Of a DNA stretch of 64,000 nt, positions 1 through 14,028 are shown piece after piece; position 1 is the stretch's first letter; every line of letters starts with the position of its first letter. The notes beneath the pieces were generated by a model. That model searched no databases. It saw only the letters and a program-made list of their open reading frames with translations, and was not told the DNA's origin. Source of the stretch: Amblyornis subalaris. Its lineage: Eukaryota > Chordata > Aves > Passeriformes > Ptilonorhynchidae. The translations under genes and the position numbers were made by a program. The DNA lies in contig JACAXG010000055.1 of the NCBI GenBank assembly GCA_018881555.1, forward strand, positions 3,742,978 to 3,806,977, written 5' to 3'.

Positions 1-2458
1 GTCAGAGAAGTGGGGGACAGGTGTTCCTTGNGTTGCCTTATCCTGCACTGCTACTACCATCACCCAACCAACCTGAGACTGCATCTAGTGTAAATGAGTA
101 ATTGGATGCCCCTAGTTAATTCTTTGGGTCAGTTTTGGTTGATTTTATCACACCAGCCAATAGGAGAATTCCACAAGACTGGTAAATGGAGATTCATAAA
201 ATGGAGGAGGCTGGGAGCTTGTTACTTCTGGCAAAACAGCAGTTGTGTGCTTCAGCGATTGCAGAACATTGGGTACAGGTGAGGAAAATTACCTGTCAGT
301 GGAGGTATTGGGGCCAGCTGAGCCCTCATCTGCAAACTGCACAGAAAAGAGGAGGGTCATAGTCCCCAGAGACGGCCCACTGGGCAGGACAGACACCCAT
401 CTGCTACTCCTACCTGTGGCTGCATGGATAATGAACAGAACAGTGGATGTTGTGTCTGTTTTGCAAGGCCTTTGACACAGTGTCTTGTAGTATCCTGATA
501 GTCTAATTGTGGAGGGATATAGGCTGGAGAAATGGAGAAAAAGCAGGTGGAAAATTCCCTGAACCTTTGGGCTCAAAGGATCATAGTGATGTGAATTTCA
601 GCTGGTCCCCCTCAGGGATTATTACTGGACTTGATATTGTTTAATGTCTTCATTAATGACATGGATAGGATAGGATTGAATGTGCTCTCAGTGAACTGCA
701 GACAGTACCAAATCAGAGTGGTTGACATCTTGGAGAATGGGGCTGCTTTTCAGAGGGAGCCAGAAAGGCTGAAGAAATGTGCTGACAGAAATCTCATGAA
801 GTTCAACAAAGACAAATGCAAAATCGGACATCTTACAGGATAATCACATACAGCATCCAGGCTGTGAACTGGCTGCATGGGTGGGTAGAAAACAGTTTTG
901 CAGAAAAGAGCCTGGGGATCCTGGTAGACAGCCAATCATGTATTGAGCTGTGATAGCAAGGATNTAGTCAGTAGGTCAAGGAAAGTGGTTATTCCCTTCT
1001 GTCTGACATGTGTGGTGCTGCAGCTGCAGGACTGTGTCCAATTTTAATTCCCCAAAGTACTGGAGTACTACAGTGGGGTACAGAAAAGATTGGAGCCTGA
1101 AATATGTGACCTATGTGGAGATGATGAGAGGCTTGGCTTTCAGCCAGAAAAGAAGAGACTTTGAAGGGAAAATCCTTATGGTTTCTATGTCTGGCTAGTA
1201 ATAGAAAAGATGGAGCCAGCTCCTCTCAGTGGATCTACACAGGAATGACAAGAGGTAACAGGCCAGGAACCTGAGATGTTCTGACTTACGGTAGAAAAGT
1301 ACCACTACTNTCATGAGTGGTGGAGTAAACACTGGAAGAAGAACCCTGAAGGATAGTGTAATCTTCCATCACTGGGGATGGTGGGGAACTCAACTGGACA
1401 AGCNTCTGAGCAGTCTGCTCAACCTGTCCCTTCTTTGAATGGGATGGAAGCTTCTTTTATCCTACATGATTGTGCAATTCTGTTTTAGTTATGGTGTTTT
1501 AATGACTCTTGCATTGTAAGTTAATAAGCAATAGCAAAACTTGCTAGTGACATGGGGACCTTAACTTTTTTATTAACCCAAAAGAAAAGTAAGGAAAAGA
1601 GCTTTCAATGGAAAAGCAAGGGGGTGGAGGGAGGCTTACCTTGAAAAGTTCTATTAATATTTTTTCAGTTATGAAAAAGCCAATTACTTGAATTTTCAAA
1701 TTCCTTTGAAGAGCAGCTGCATAGTTATATTACAGGCATTAATTTAATTCNGTTTTGCTTTGCCTTGATTCAGCAACATACTGCTTTGAAAGACTCCAAG
1801 ATGAATAGTGAAAGCAGTGATGCAAAGAAGCAATCACTAGATGAAATCAAGGGAGGTATTTGCAAAGGTTAGAATTGAGGTGCCATATGAGTGCTGACAT
1901 CCATATGTGTTCTGATATGGCTGTATTGACAGAGTACTTTGAAGATTACTATGCTCACATTGCTAATTTTATTCATATAAGGCTGTATATGAAGTTGTGA
2001 GATTTTTTTTTTTTTCCACTGTACACATTACCATAATGTGTTATTTGGGTCTTGCATTTGGAGATCAATCTTGTTAAAAATACTGGGTCATGTAACAGTA
2101 TTTCAGTCTTTAAGCAGTCAGGTCTCTGACCACTTAATCGCTATGNGTATTTAATGGGTATTTAGGAGGAGGGAGGTTCTGCATCAGTCAAAAATCGGAC
2201 TGTCAATGGATGAAAATATTTTCAGTCTCTNCTGTTACTATTATTTGCCATCAATGAGTCTGGATGTTTCCCTTAAAGTTCTTAAGCAGCCCTCCTGATT
2301 TTATTTTTACATCTAATGCAGAGAGAGAAAAGGACTTGGTTTTGATTTGTTGNATTTTTAGTTTGGTTTTATTTTTGTTGTTTTGGTTTTTGCTTGTGGG
2401 GTTCTTTTTTTTATTTGTATTGTAAATTACAGTTCTGTTCACTGTTTTTCTTCACCAG
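1..2458 (+). other. BCAP29 intron (left edge of window)
   Basis: Non-coding stretch before the first visible BCAP29 exon. Apart from the CR1 remnant I see no coding exon; the upstream BCAP29 exon with the last membrane helix was looked for and is not here. A short T tract lies near 2002-2015. Confidence 0.6.
440..1480 (+). repeat. Decayed CR1 LINE fragment (reverse transcriptase and 3' part)
   Basis: Translations on + carry remnants of CR1 ORF2: LFNVFINDMDR, then CADRNLMKFNKDKCK (about 640-825), then FAEKSLGILVDSQS (about 897-940). Stops and frameshifts break the frame. The DNA from about 1120 to 1270 reads like the CR1 3' section (gatggagccagctcctctcag, then gacaagaggtaacaggcc). Both edges are approximate and the left edge is the less certain. 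The element sits inside a BCAP29 intron and is clearly dead. Confidence 0.75.
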
Positions 2459-2594
2459 TGTATTGAGACGTACCGTCACCCTTCTTACTCAGCTGGCAAA
2501 AGAGATGGCATCTCATGCAGCTCTGGAAACACAAGTAAATGATGCTACTGAAGCAGCCAAAAAATACATGGCTGAGAACGAAAAGCTGCAGGAG
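2459..2594 (+). CDS. BCAP29: BCAP29 coding exon (post-membrane segment and start of coiled coil)
   Basis: Acceptor ttcttcaccag, donor gtatct. One base completes the previous codon, then 45 codons follow, ending in phase 0. The peptide runs from VLRRTVTLL to AENEKLQE and matches the conserved juxtamembrane part of the family. The reading frame stays open past the donor, but those residues are intronic. Confidence 0.9.
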
Positions 2595-5500
2595 GTATCT
2601 TTGAGCTTCTTTAGTTTCTTTCTTATACAGCAAGTAGGTAGTACAGCATACTCTGGGGATGGTTTGCTACTGAATGTTTTTTCATTTTTTTCCTTCTGGT
2701 CTAAAAAGGAAGAACAATGTTTTTAGAATATGTAATTGAGAATACTGAAAACAAATTACAATAGCGTTTTGTTAACAAAGGAAACTGAAGTAAACCAAAT
2801 AAATGAAGTTCTGTATTTCCAGTACAAATTTCATCGAAGTAGTAATAGATGTTAACATATCTCTCTGCATTTAATCATAACAACATAGAGGGAGACACTA
2901 ATTTTATTCCTTTTATCCCAAACAATTGCCTGTTTAGGTCAAGGCTATAGCAGTCCAGGATGAAAAAGCCTGCAATATACCTGTTCTCATGCTGGCTGTT
3001 CCTTCTTAATAGGATTTTCTCCAGTCCTGAAATGTATTTTCTAACTTGTAAAATTAATCTTTTGTATTTAATGTATTTTGTATTCTTATATCTCTCTATG
3101 GTAGGTCAGCCAATTTCCTAGTTGGACACTGTTGTAGTATTAATGAGAATACTACCAAAAATTTCTTACTAAAAAANAAACCACCAGTGGACCAAAGAGG
3201 TGTTATTTTTGTGTGAAGAATGGTTAAGCTGTGGTTCAATACACAACTGTATGCAGGAAGGGAAGTCATCAAAGATATGTATGAAGTCTTTTCACGTAAC
3301 TGATTAGTTTGACTTCTGNTTGAAGAGACTGAACTATAACCTAGAGTGCAGACATCTGGGGTATGAAGACTTTGAGTCTGGCACATTGTGAAAACAAAAT
3401 TCCCTCCAGGTATGCACAGGTTTCCTTCCAGTTTGTCTAAAGCAGTGCCTATGGTTACTTGCACTGTAATTTTTTTGTAATAAATCTTCATACAAAGAGA
3501 NCAGACTCTGGACAAAAAGTACTAGAAGGGATAAAAAAAATCCAGTTGTTTGAGAGGTGTTGTAAAACAAGGATCATTAGTGCGTGTTAGGTGTTTGCCA
3601 AGGATAAAATGATTCCAAAGTTTTGGGATTTGGTATTTTGTCAAAATGATCCAAATTCCTTCCCTCAGCCATGGAATTTGTTTCTTTACTGCCTACGGGT
3701 ACTTTTTTTTTCTTCTCTGTCCTGTTGGGATTTGGCCAAAAGTCCTCTTTTTTGTTCTGCTTTCACATTNTCTTAGCAACACATTCTCTTAGCTGCTTGT
3801 AAGTGATAGCCAGAAACTGGAAACTGTACTCCTGTCTGATTCTATTGGTGTGTTTGATTGCGTGGTTTGCAAAAACACAGGTAGCTGCAGGTACAAGCAA
3901 CGTGCTGTGGCTGGATCTCCGTTGTGATGGACATGGGAAGTGTTCAGGATTGGAATATTTTATCTTTATAGACGTGCTTTGACTTGGGTTTCTCTGGGGC
4001 TTGGCCCCTGCCTTTATGTTTATTCACAAGTGTGCTTCATTCCACCATCGGAGAGAAATGCGAGCAATTGCACGTAAGGCACTGGCTGCAAGTATAAATA
4101 CTGAGTTTACTCTGGTGTGCAAGGTCTGCACTGTCACCTGTTCAGAGGTTCCATGGAGCACAGGATTTAAGAGAAAAGTTTACAAAAATAGCTATTTGCA
4201 GATTAATAGGAAGAGGTGGGCACAAAGTAAAGGAGACAGTTGGCTATGGTTTTGTTATCAGCAGTTAAATGTAATCTCTGCTCTTTGATTAAATAGCTTC
4301 TGGAAAATTTTTTTCAGCTCTTTTCCTTTGATTGTTTACCAGTCTTTAAAAACAGTTCTTTTCCTTCTTCCTAAAGTAGTCTTTCCCCTTTGCTCCTGCC
4401 TGTGCCTGGTAAGCTCTGCTATTGCCCGTTCACCTAACAGCTGTTTGTCTCAATTGTTTTACTTTTTACCCCTTCTTTTGCTCTTACGGAGATGANGTGT
4501 GGTTGGATAGCAGAGGCTTTATGAGCAAAGGGTCTTATTATGCAATCTAATCTTACATCTTAAGGGCATGCGTAAGTATAATACTGTCAGTGCTTTTGGA
4601 GTACAGGGAATATATTGCTCTTGTGTCCAGTGTTTACAGGGCTTTTCCTGAATCCTTTCCTAGTTTTTTCCTTGAATTTCACTGAAAATTGAATCTGAAT
4701 ATTGAACTATTCTGAAGATAGAAGTGGCTGCAAACCTACAAGGAGAGAATCAGAATAAATTATTAGAACAAGTTGCATGTAAATGTGGCAGTGTTCTGTC
4801 ACTGACATTCCCAGTGTGTATCTTCTGAAAAATCCATTAATAACATGCAGAGTACTCTTACAAAGGAGACACTGCCATTCTATTACAAGTATGCCATTAC
4901 CTAAAACACTGAGTTTGTTTCCTTCTTTTTTTAATTTCAGAGCATTTTTTTCTAGAATGACTTAGTATCTGCCTATATCATGTTGACATTTGATAAAACC
5001 TAATGCTTTGCAAGATCGAGGCTGACATTCTCTGGATATTTTGTATTAATGTCAGACTAATGAAAATGAAATTAATTGTAGCAACTGTGGTTTTTAATAG
5101 GCATTGAGTGGAAAAGGAAGTGGTAAAAAGAGAGAGTCACCAGACACAACTGAAGAAAAGTTGAAGGAGGAAGTTGAACATTTGAAAGCAGAACTACAGA
5201 AGACATCAAATGGTAAGTATTAATTAGGACTTCTTTGAAATTAAGAAAAAGATGATATCAACACTGAATGTCAAAAAAATATTCTAGATATAGCATGAAC
5301 TAATTTAATCCATTTCCAGAACACTTGGCATGGGGTTTCTTNACATCTGACTAGGAACTGACAAAACATGCCATTGCCATCCCTATATTTTAGTAAATGT
5401 TACAAAAATGTGTATGGTGTAATTGGAACACCTTAGGTAAGCTGTAGTTCTTAACAAATTGGACTGATATATGTAAGTGGTGTTGACTTGAGTTCATCAA

Positions 5501-8500
5501 TANCATGACCAGGATATGGAATCATTTGCAGGTTGCTTATAGGCATCAGTTTGATCTCTCAGCCACTCTGCCTGTGTAAAATGGGGAAGTATTGTGGTTG
5601 AGGTTTTTTACTGTAATACAGAGTTTCTGTCAGCAGAAAAGTCCTTGACTAGTATTCTAAATTTANATATGTTCTGCAGCTGAGATGTTGAGATGTTAGC
5701 TTTTTAAATATTTTTTTTGTCTNCAAGTAAATATACTTTCCAATTTGTAACATAATACTTTAGTTAGCAGCTTCTGTTATTAAGGTTTACATTGTCAAAA
5801 CTGCTTTATAAGCAGCCCAAATTAAGACAGAAGCAGATTTTACCTGTTTGGTTCTGTCTTACTGGGATCTCTCAAGGCGTATGATGCCTGTGAACACCTA
5901 CTCATCTGAAATCAGTGTTTTTAAGATAACACTGCCTGCAGTCTTGTAAACATTAATCAGACTGTTACAAAATACAGATTTTCTCAGTAGCAGATAGCAT
6001 GTTATCATCAAAACATAGCCCTGCTTTCATATTGCATGGCACTGCTACAATGCTGTAAGAAGAACAGCAAATATTTCNTGAATCCTTTTTCACCGTCCAC
6101 TGGGAATTCAAATAAAAAATGTAAAACAGCTGTTTTCAGCTGGGCTCGAAGCAACAAGAATCTTTAAATAGAGAGTCTCATTAGTTCACATTCTCAGGCA
6201 TATTTGACGGTGGGTTTTCCCTCTCCTGCTGTTTTCTTGCAGAAAGGGGGGAAAACTGCCTTTGAAGTGACGGGATCAATGGAAAATTTTAAATGCATAT
6301 GTTTTATTTAACCTAACTGGTGGTATGTAACACTAATATAATGTAAGCTTTTCAGTCAGGAATGCTAGAGAAAGCTAAGGAATAAATAGATTTTATTCCT
6401 ATAAATTTACCTCATGCTGCTTCAGCTTCATTCTCCCTGTGGGCTGTTGTCCATCCAAGAGATGTGTAAATTAAGGCATGCTTGAATCTTTTGTTAGGGC
6501 TAAAGTGGGAGAGAGGGTCTTTCTAAGGAATGAATACGAAAATATTTACAGCCTTTCTCCTGATGCTTCCCCCCTCATTGCCAAAAACCCCAGCAGNGGT
6601 ATGGAAATTACCATCAGCAGCTACGTGATGTCAAGATATCTCTTACTTTTTGTAAGTTTTCTTATATGCTATTTTGAGCAAATTGATAGCCAGAAAGCAT
6701 AGAGTACTTGATGATAACCACAGCTGCAGACACAGCTTTCTATGGAGCGTTAGTGAATCAAATTAGTATTTTGTTTTAAAACTCCTGCAACTGAGCAGGT
6801 AAATGTTGACTTTCATGCTCACTAAATGTGAGCAATGCATTACACAAAATGAAATTTGAGATTGGAAAGCTTGTTTTACCTCTTTTAAACAATTTGTTTC
6901 ATGCTACTGAGCTCACATGACTAACGCAACTTTTTCTTTGTGTCCACAAAGTCCAGTCCGTGAAACTAGGGGGGGAGTGAAGAGTGTAAAGGGTGTTACC
7001 TTGTAATGAAACAAGGCAAAACTAGTATAAAAATGGAAACTTTGCTGGTTTTGATTTTGGAGTTTTTCTTGTTGTTTGTGTGTTTTTCAGCTGTAGTATT
7101 AGTAAGAGTAATAAATTGAGATTTTGTTCTTGGTTGGTTGGGGGTTTGGGGTTTTTTGCTGCTTGAAAGGAAGAACAAGTATAATTTTTTTTCAAAAGCA
7201 GTTTCAAATATCCATTGCACTGTTCTGGAACACTTATTAAGCTGCTGATGCATGGTGAATATATTATTTTATAGTAGGCCATATGTTGAAAGGTGGGCTA
7301 ACTCAGTATAGTGGCTCCCAGGAGGAGTCCTAAATGTACACCTGCTTCACATGTAAGAACACAGTGTAGTATCAGATTAATGCTGTGATTTCATAGGTGA
7401 TCCAAATTTTCTGTAAAGTTTTGATTTTGTATTTACAACTGGCAGAGAAAATATTGTATNTCTTCTCTTTTTGCAACTCTGACTGAAATTATAGTGTGGA
7501 CAGATTATTGTGGACTTTCAGGAGACTCATCTCTAGTTCTTCAGCTTTCTACCTTTTATAGGAAACACAGACCACTTTCTTTTTCCTCACTTAACAGTGA
7601 AATCCTAATTTAAGAACACATTTTTCTACCTCCTGTGCTTTGGACAGGTGTGGAGGAAGAATAAAAATACGAGACTGAGCCATGAAATTACTAAAATCTG
7701 AGGAAAGGTTGGAAATTAATCACAAAAATTCCGACCAAATTCGTTTTTCTTTTCAGACTTCACTTTCCTATTTCCCTTGATGCCTTTTTTTTGCTTTATT
7801 TCAGAAATTAAGGAAAGAGGGCTAGTTCCTCACTACTTTATTTCAGACCCACATCTTGTTGTCAGGGCTTTATAGGCACCCAGCAGTGGGGCTAGCACTT
7901 TTAGATCCTAAATCCATTTTTAGCATACCTAGACATGTAATAACATGACTATTTAGAAACCTTTTGAGATGGTCTTTTATTGATACACTTATGAAAATGA
8001 CTCATTGATACCTAGAAATAAATGTACATACCCATAGGAGCACCCAGTACAGATGTGAGAATGTTTGTCCTGTTACACATATTTCTAACAANATGTTGAT
8101 GCAGATAATTAAAGGTTTTCAATAGGGCTACTGGCCTAGGAGCAATAGGAATTTTCTGGGAAAGAAGGCATGCTATGATATTGTTTCATTTTGATGGTTT
8201 TGAAAACGATTCAAAAAGCCATAACAAAACAAATTATCTGTAATTGGGCATGAGGTTAGAACTGAGAGAAGTTTCCTAAAGCAATTCTCCTTACAGTGGT
8301 CCTTGTGTTGGGGGCAGGAACAGGGCTTCATTAAATATGTACTGGCTCATCAAAGTCATTTAGGTGCTTTTGAACTTTAGTTCAACTTTTTCTGAAAATA
8401 CTCTATTTATATGTTGTTGCCATAGGTATACAGTGGGGCAGGAGGAAATTCTGATGAAACTTCGTGCATCCTTTAAAGAGGTTTGTTTTGTGTACGGACT

Positions 8501-11500
8501 GTCATGAGTGGTTTTTGTTTCATGGTTGCATAGTGTTGTAGGAGACGGGAAGAGAGCAACAACTCACGTGAAGGGCTGGTTTTGAAATAGCTTTTAATTG
8601 TTGGCTATTCTAGAAAGTATGCACATACAGATATACAGCTCTCACTTAAATGTGAAGATTATTACATGTTAGAAAAGTATTAAACAATACAGACATTGGG
8701 AATACATTTCATAAAGCTATTGCTGCAAGGGAGAGTTCTGGCCTTTGTGTTGCCAGGCAGGCTAATGCCATGTATGAAAACTATATTTATGTTGAGCTTC
8801 ACTGATGCACTCCAGTTTTTAAAAACAAACAAGTTTAAAGAATTGGCCAGTCTTGTTATTTAGCCAATGGCAGAGGAAAGTTTAGAAACAAAGTCTATCT
8901 TACTTAACCTTACTTTTTACCTGTGAGATCATAACCTTGATGGGAGCCCGTTGCATGGTGTCACCTGCAGCAAGAGTTGATACTCACATTTGTTGATTGA
9001 AGGGATGGCTGCATACAGCAAGCATGGGTTTAGTACACAAGGCTGTTTATGCCATCCGAAGATGCTGTAACATCTCTTTTGTAAGAAAATTTTGTTTGAG
9101 GTTGCAAAAGGTACTTGAAGCAAATCTGTAAATTTTTTGGCCCTGCCCTCTTGTTTTAAATTCTGATCATTATATCTTAAGAAGAGAATTCAGAATTAGT
9201 ATGGAATTACTTGACTGGAGTTGTGTTCCCAGCCTTACAGTGTATTTGTTGGCAAATCTCTTGTGCCATCAGTGCCTAAATTCTTAAATGTGAATAGCTC
9301 TTTTTTAACTTGAAAACTCTTTTAAAAGTGAGCTCTTTTTTACTCTTCAACTAGTCCAAATCATTTGGTTGTAGGCTTGTATTGTGAGCAATGCTAATGT
9401 AAGTTCCAGATCGTTTCCCTAGTAGCAAGCACTGTAAGTCAAGTGATTTAGTCAGACCAGGACTAGTAGTTGTGCAAGGAAATGCCCAAAGAATCATTGG
9501 TTGTTTATGTTGCCGTTTGGGTTTGTTTTTAGTGTTTGGTTCTCCATCCTTGTTGAAATGAGAAGATCATAGAAATGCTATAGCTACTGGGCTGTGGTAA
9601 CNTAGCTCCTCAGAGCAGTTTTATTCCTCATTCTTCTAATTCAAAGCAAACTGAAGTAAACTGTCTATCTTAGAATAGGACACAGAGAATGTGGTGAAAG
9701 AAGGACAAGTTCTCTACTTTTTCCANGCCATACATGTTACATTAGTTTATAGGACCTCCAGTCACACTTAAGTGTTAAGGGATAAAGTTTTCCACAAATG
9801 TCTTCCATTGAAACACTGTCCTAAAAATAGTTTGTTGATTTTTATTTGAAGGAAAGGAGAAGGAATGAAGAAGGATAGCCTACCTCTCNTAGTACTGATG
9901 CTGGATTCTGGGTTTGGAATTTGCTGATTATTCCTCTCATTGGTTGCATTAACGTAGAAGCAGCATCCTCACCTCCTGTCTGCTCATGCATTTACTTGGT
10001 GGGAGGTGTCAGCTGTTGAGGCTTGCTTGCTGCCAGTCCAGCTGTTGTGCTCTCGTGAGGCAAAGTAACAGNCCAGGTGAAAGCCAGAAATAATAACTGA
10101 CTGTGTTGTGCACACAAAGGATCTCCTGTTTCCTGCTGGGTCCATGTTCTGATGATACGATCCATATGACAAACAATGTACCTGTGCAATGCACTCNTCT
10201 GCACTGCAGTGCTCATGCAATGGCAGAGGAGTTGAGCACTGCTGTGTGGACACTTTCTGGTGCTAGACAACGGGTCCAGGGAAATTGGTGCACTGAGGAA
10301 TTCACCTTGTCAAAGATGTGATGCTCCTTTTAATTGTGTNGCCCCAACAGGAATGAATCTGGATTTGGTGATTTGCTGATGTTTGGGAGTTTTTGTCCAT
10401 AGACAACACAGGTGGAAAGGACAATCTGTTCTTTGCTTTTTCTACTACGGTTAGGTGAGGTATTTTTGTCATACATCTGTTTTGGTCAAAACATTAAAAC
10501 AATGCAATAGCTTGTTTACTTTCTTGATTTGTAGATACTTTTAGATATTTTGTTCATGTTTTAAAGATAAAGTAGTTTTTAGTTGCAACTGAAGTACTGT
10601 GCTGCTGCTTATAAGTAACTAAATAGTATTAGATAATAACATTGAGTTACAACTTCAGAAAATGGCATATGTAAATGCTTTTTGTCTACAACTTAAAATT
10701 CAGAACTTTATCAAATTGTCACAAGTTTATTTTGCTGATTTCTAAATTTTTCCGTTGAATCTTTTAAACAGTACCAAGATCAGAGAAAGAGTAAATGCGA
10801 TGGGGTTTGACTTGTCAGATGTGTGGAAATCACAGTTATTCCAAAACCCAAAACCTTCAGAAAATTTGTACTGATGCTGTCAAAAAGGACTTAAAGGATG
10901 AAGGATAACTGTGTGAGAGTATGGAAATGAAAGAAAGGATATAAAGAGAAGGGATGTATTTTTGATCATTTTGGAATCAATAAATGGAAGTATTATTAAC
11001 TTCAGTAAATCAGAATTTCAGGATAGGTAAAAGTCCTGTTACGGGAAAACNGCTTCCAGAGTTCTGAGATGAGAATTATTTTTCATCTATACATTCAAAT
11101 TAATTAATTAAAAACAAGATAAATGCTCACAGAGGGAGTTTTCCTTTTTCATGTAGGAGAATGGTGAAATCTTGTTTTCTGATGTTTCAGGAACTAGCAC
11201 CCAAAGANGTATCTGGTTCACACCAGACTGCTTGTAGCTCAGTGCTTAACAAAACACATTGAGCTCCTCATCTTTTGAGAACAGGCTCTTAGAGGTGCTG
11301 CAGTTCTTGAGTGCTNTGGAGGTCTCTGAGAAAGAAGAGTCTGTCTCAGGGAGTTCACAGTCAAAGGATACATTCACACTTTTGGAACAAGGAAATTTGC
11401 AAATGTTCTTTTTTTATTTATATCATCAGATTTGGCTGTTTGGGTTTTTTAAGTGGCTGTGTGAGGCAGCCTTATCAGGTCATTAACAACATTTATTTGT

Positions 11501-13852
11501 TTTAACATGAATAAATCAAGTTTTAAGTGTGCTTGTGCTGCTACATCAGAGAAATGGAATACCCAAGATACATATAGCAGAGGAATATGAAAATGTCTAA
11601 GTGACCTTATGTAACATCTAAGGAGTAATGGCTTTATGACACTTTTTGCTGNTCTACCCTGCATTGTAAAATAGCCCCTGCAGAGTCCTGGGCTATTTGG
11701 TGTAGATGTGCTCTCAGTTTGTGTTGAGATTGAGTAGAGGAATAATTACTTTTTCTCATGTTAAGAACCTGTTCATAGTTGTGTATCCTCCCATCACCAT
11801 TTCTCCCTTCTCATCCATAAACTGATGCTTCTAATAAATTAACTCATGCATGGTAAAATATAGAACAGGGTGAAAAGGAGAGGTCTGTGCTCCTATAATT
11901 TTTTATTCTCTCCCTCCTTACCATGTTTTGTAGATGGTCTCAGTTACTTTGTGAAAATCGTGCCAAAGAATTACCTCTTTGTTTTTAGAGGTCTGTTTTT
12001 AGAGGTTTTGATTTTGGAGTTGTAGAGTTTTGTTTTTCTAGAACTGTCTCCTGCAATGTGACAGAACACTGTAGTCATCACCACCTAGTCACCTCTTTCA
12101 ACAGTTTACTGGTCTCACCCTTACCTTTTTTANAGACCCTTCCTGTTCCTTGTGCTGATCTTTCTGGACACAGGCCATTCTTTTTTTGCTCCCTGTTCTC
12201 AACATCTCTTCCTGTGTCCACCTGTGATGCTGCGTTTTAAAATTAAGCCTTTTTTTAGAGGAACGACTGTCTACTGCACTGTCAGAGCCCTAATGCACAT
12301 CTGGGGCCCTGAGGAACTGCAGGAATACAAGTAATAATTAAAACACCAATTCTGATCTTTTACAGCTTTCCACAAGGCAAAAACTGAAGTGGCTGCAGTT
12401 AAAAAGCAGTCTGAAGACCTTAGAAGAGAATATGATCATCTGATGAAAGAATATGAACGGCTTGAGGTAGGTGGCTCTGGATTGCTATACAAGCACTGTG
12501 TTTTGAAATTGTACCAGCAAAATTCTGCTTGTTGGTATTTATCATGCAAGAGAATTTACCAAAATCTTTAGAGTAACATAAAGTTAAAATGGGCAGCACT
12601 CCTTAAACTTCATCAAAATAGTAAAATTTTGTTTTGCAAGGTTATTAGCTTTTCTTTTTTGCAATTAGGTTGACAAAGCTCAGGTCATCATTAGGTTCAA
12701 TTTTGTTGCCACTTGGAAAATAAGATTCAGATAGATCTGCATGTGATGGTCAAACTGAAGTATTGTAAGAAAATTATAGGAGTGGTTTGCTTGTGGCAGG
12801 GGGAGTATATGTGTAATTTATAAAAGTAATTTTATTTGCTCTTAAAACACGCTTTTGCAATCCTGGATTGTAAATGTTGCAATACTGTTGATACACAAGG
12901 ACAAAAAAACCCAACAAGCAGCCTAGGCTAAAAACAGGCTACTATAAAATTCAAAAGTACAAAATAATTTTTAAAAAACCAAACATATCAAGCAGAAGTT
13001 CAATTAGCTGTTTGATTGAGTTTGCTTATGTGCATGGCTATAATACCCATAAAATATACAGTAATTATTTCTAGTAGAACTTGAAGTCTGTTCTTTTAAG
13101 TTGTCTGACAGGTATTNATATGCTCCGTGCCTAACATGTCTCTCAAGCGAAATTCAATAAAAATGAAAGTTAGCTTTATTTCANGTAGTGGTCTTGGGAG
13201 AAAATAAATGATCGTTAAAGTTACGGTGACCTGCTTTTCAAGAAGACTTCAGTCCTGTATTAATAAAAAGCAATTCTGAGCTGGTTATAATCTTTTTTCC
13301 TGTACTTTGTGAAACCACTTACTCATTCCCAGCCTCACCCTGTACTCCTACAGATTCCTGAGCTGATCTCTGTGTTCAAATCAAGACCACCATGCATGGC
13401 CTGTCCTTGTTGTGCTTCCCTGTGTAATGAGCCATAGTAGTCCTGCTGCATTTCTAACAGACTTGTGGTCTAAAACACACATCCTTACCATTTTCTGTTT
13501 ACCTCTGAGGGGAAAGAACAGAAGGTACTGAGCCCACAGTAGATGCGGCTCCCAAGGATAAATCAGTTGATAGCACAAAATATTTTCTGTTGAGTTTGCT
13601 GCACAGTTCAGCTGTAACGCAAAGGGGAGCTGAACCAGGCTGCCCGGCCTTGACTGCTGGCAGCAGAAGCACAAGTGTTGTGTGGGACTGCAGCTTACAA
13701 AGGTGTATGGTGAAGAAATCAGGTGTGACTGCAAAGGGGCAAAATGAGGCATCTGGAGTCAATGGTTTCTGATCTTGCCAGACTTATATTATTTTTAATC
13801 TGTCTCTTTTCAGCAAAGTTTAAATAAAGCAGAAGATAAGAAAGACCTGTAA
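2459..13852 (+). CDS. BCAP29: B-cell receptor-associated protein 29, 3' part (four last coding exons)
   Basis: The gene enters from the left edge, so only the C-terminal part is present. Coding exons are 2459-2594, 5101-5212, 12366-12466 and 13814-13852 (TAA at 13850-13852). Phases join without a break (the first base finishes an upstream codon, then 45, 37, 34 and 12 residues). The first exon resembles the segment after the last membrane helix of BCAP29/BCAP31 (LRRTVTLLTQLAKE, then EAAKKYMAENEKLQE). The rest is a charged heptad-rich coiled coil (EEKLKEEVEHLKAELQKT, then DLRREYDHLMKEYERLE). The protein ends EDKKDL, a KKxx dilysine ER-retrieval signal. The family consists of ER membrane proteins that act in export and quality control of membrane proteins; that role is family knowledge. 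BCAP31 is the alternative, but the position next to SLC26A4 fits BCAP29. Confidence 0.9.
5101..5212 (+). CDS. BCAP29: BCAP29 coding exon (coiled coil)
   Basis: Acceptor tttttaatag, donor gtaagt; 112 bases, phase 0 in and phase 1 out. It encodes ALSGKGSGKKRESPDTTEEK followed by a heptad-like stretch. It is too short for a plain ORF scan and was found by its splice signals and the matching phase. Confidence 0.86.
12366..12466 (+). CDS. BCAP29: BCAP29 coding exon (coiled coil)
   Basis: Acceptor cttttacag, donor gtaggt; 101 bases. The two leading bases complete the split Ala codon, followed by FHKAKTEVAAVKKQSEDLRR and EYDHLMKEYERLE, the typical family heptad segment near the C terminus. Confidence 0.9.
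13814..13852 (+). CDS. BCAP29: BCAP29 terminal coding exon with KKDL tail
   Basis: Acceptor tctcttttcag, then QSLNKAEDKKDL and TAA. The KKxx C terminus is the expected ER-retrieval signal of this family. Only 12 codons are coding; the rest of the exon is 3' UTR. Confidence 0.88.
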   Translation, partial: QSLNKAEDKKDL

Positions 13853-14028
13853 GTGCATCTAAGACGGACGGCATTGGTACAGTTGCTTGAATGAGAAAAG
13901 TCTTGTGCTGTTTATGTTCCTGATTCATACCTGAAACAAAACTTGATTTTTCTGAAAAGCATATGCATTGCAGGTCACTATTAAGATTCCTTTAATATAT
14001 CTTGGTTGCCAAAATGTTCTGTGTTGCA

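Larger units (their letters stand above)
2595..13813 (+). other. BCAP29 introns, no other gene seen
   Basis: Three introns (2595-5100, 5213-12365, 12467-13813). The reading frames here are short and unlike any family I recognise. No RNA gene or well-preserved transposon was recognised. Single unresolved bases are frequent. Confidence 0.55.

Noticed and set aside
1774..1855. Possible extra BCAP29 exon, open for about 27 codons (QHTALKDSKMNSESSDAKKQ), with an AG before it and a gta after it
   Set aside because: It does not match the BCAP29 or BCAP31 segment expected before LRRTVTLL, and it would not place the missing last membrane helix. The pyrimidine tract is weak. Treated as chance.
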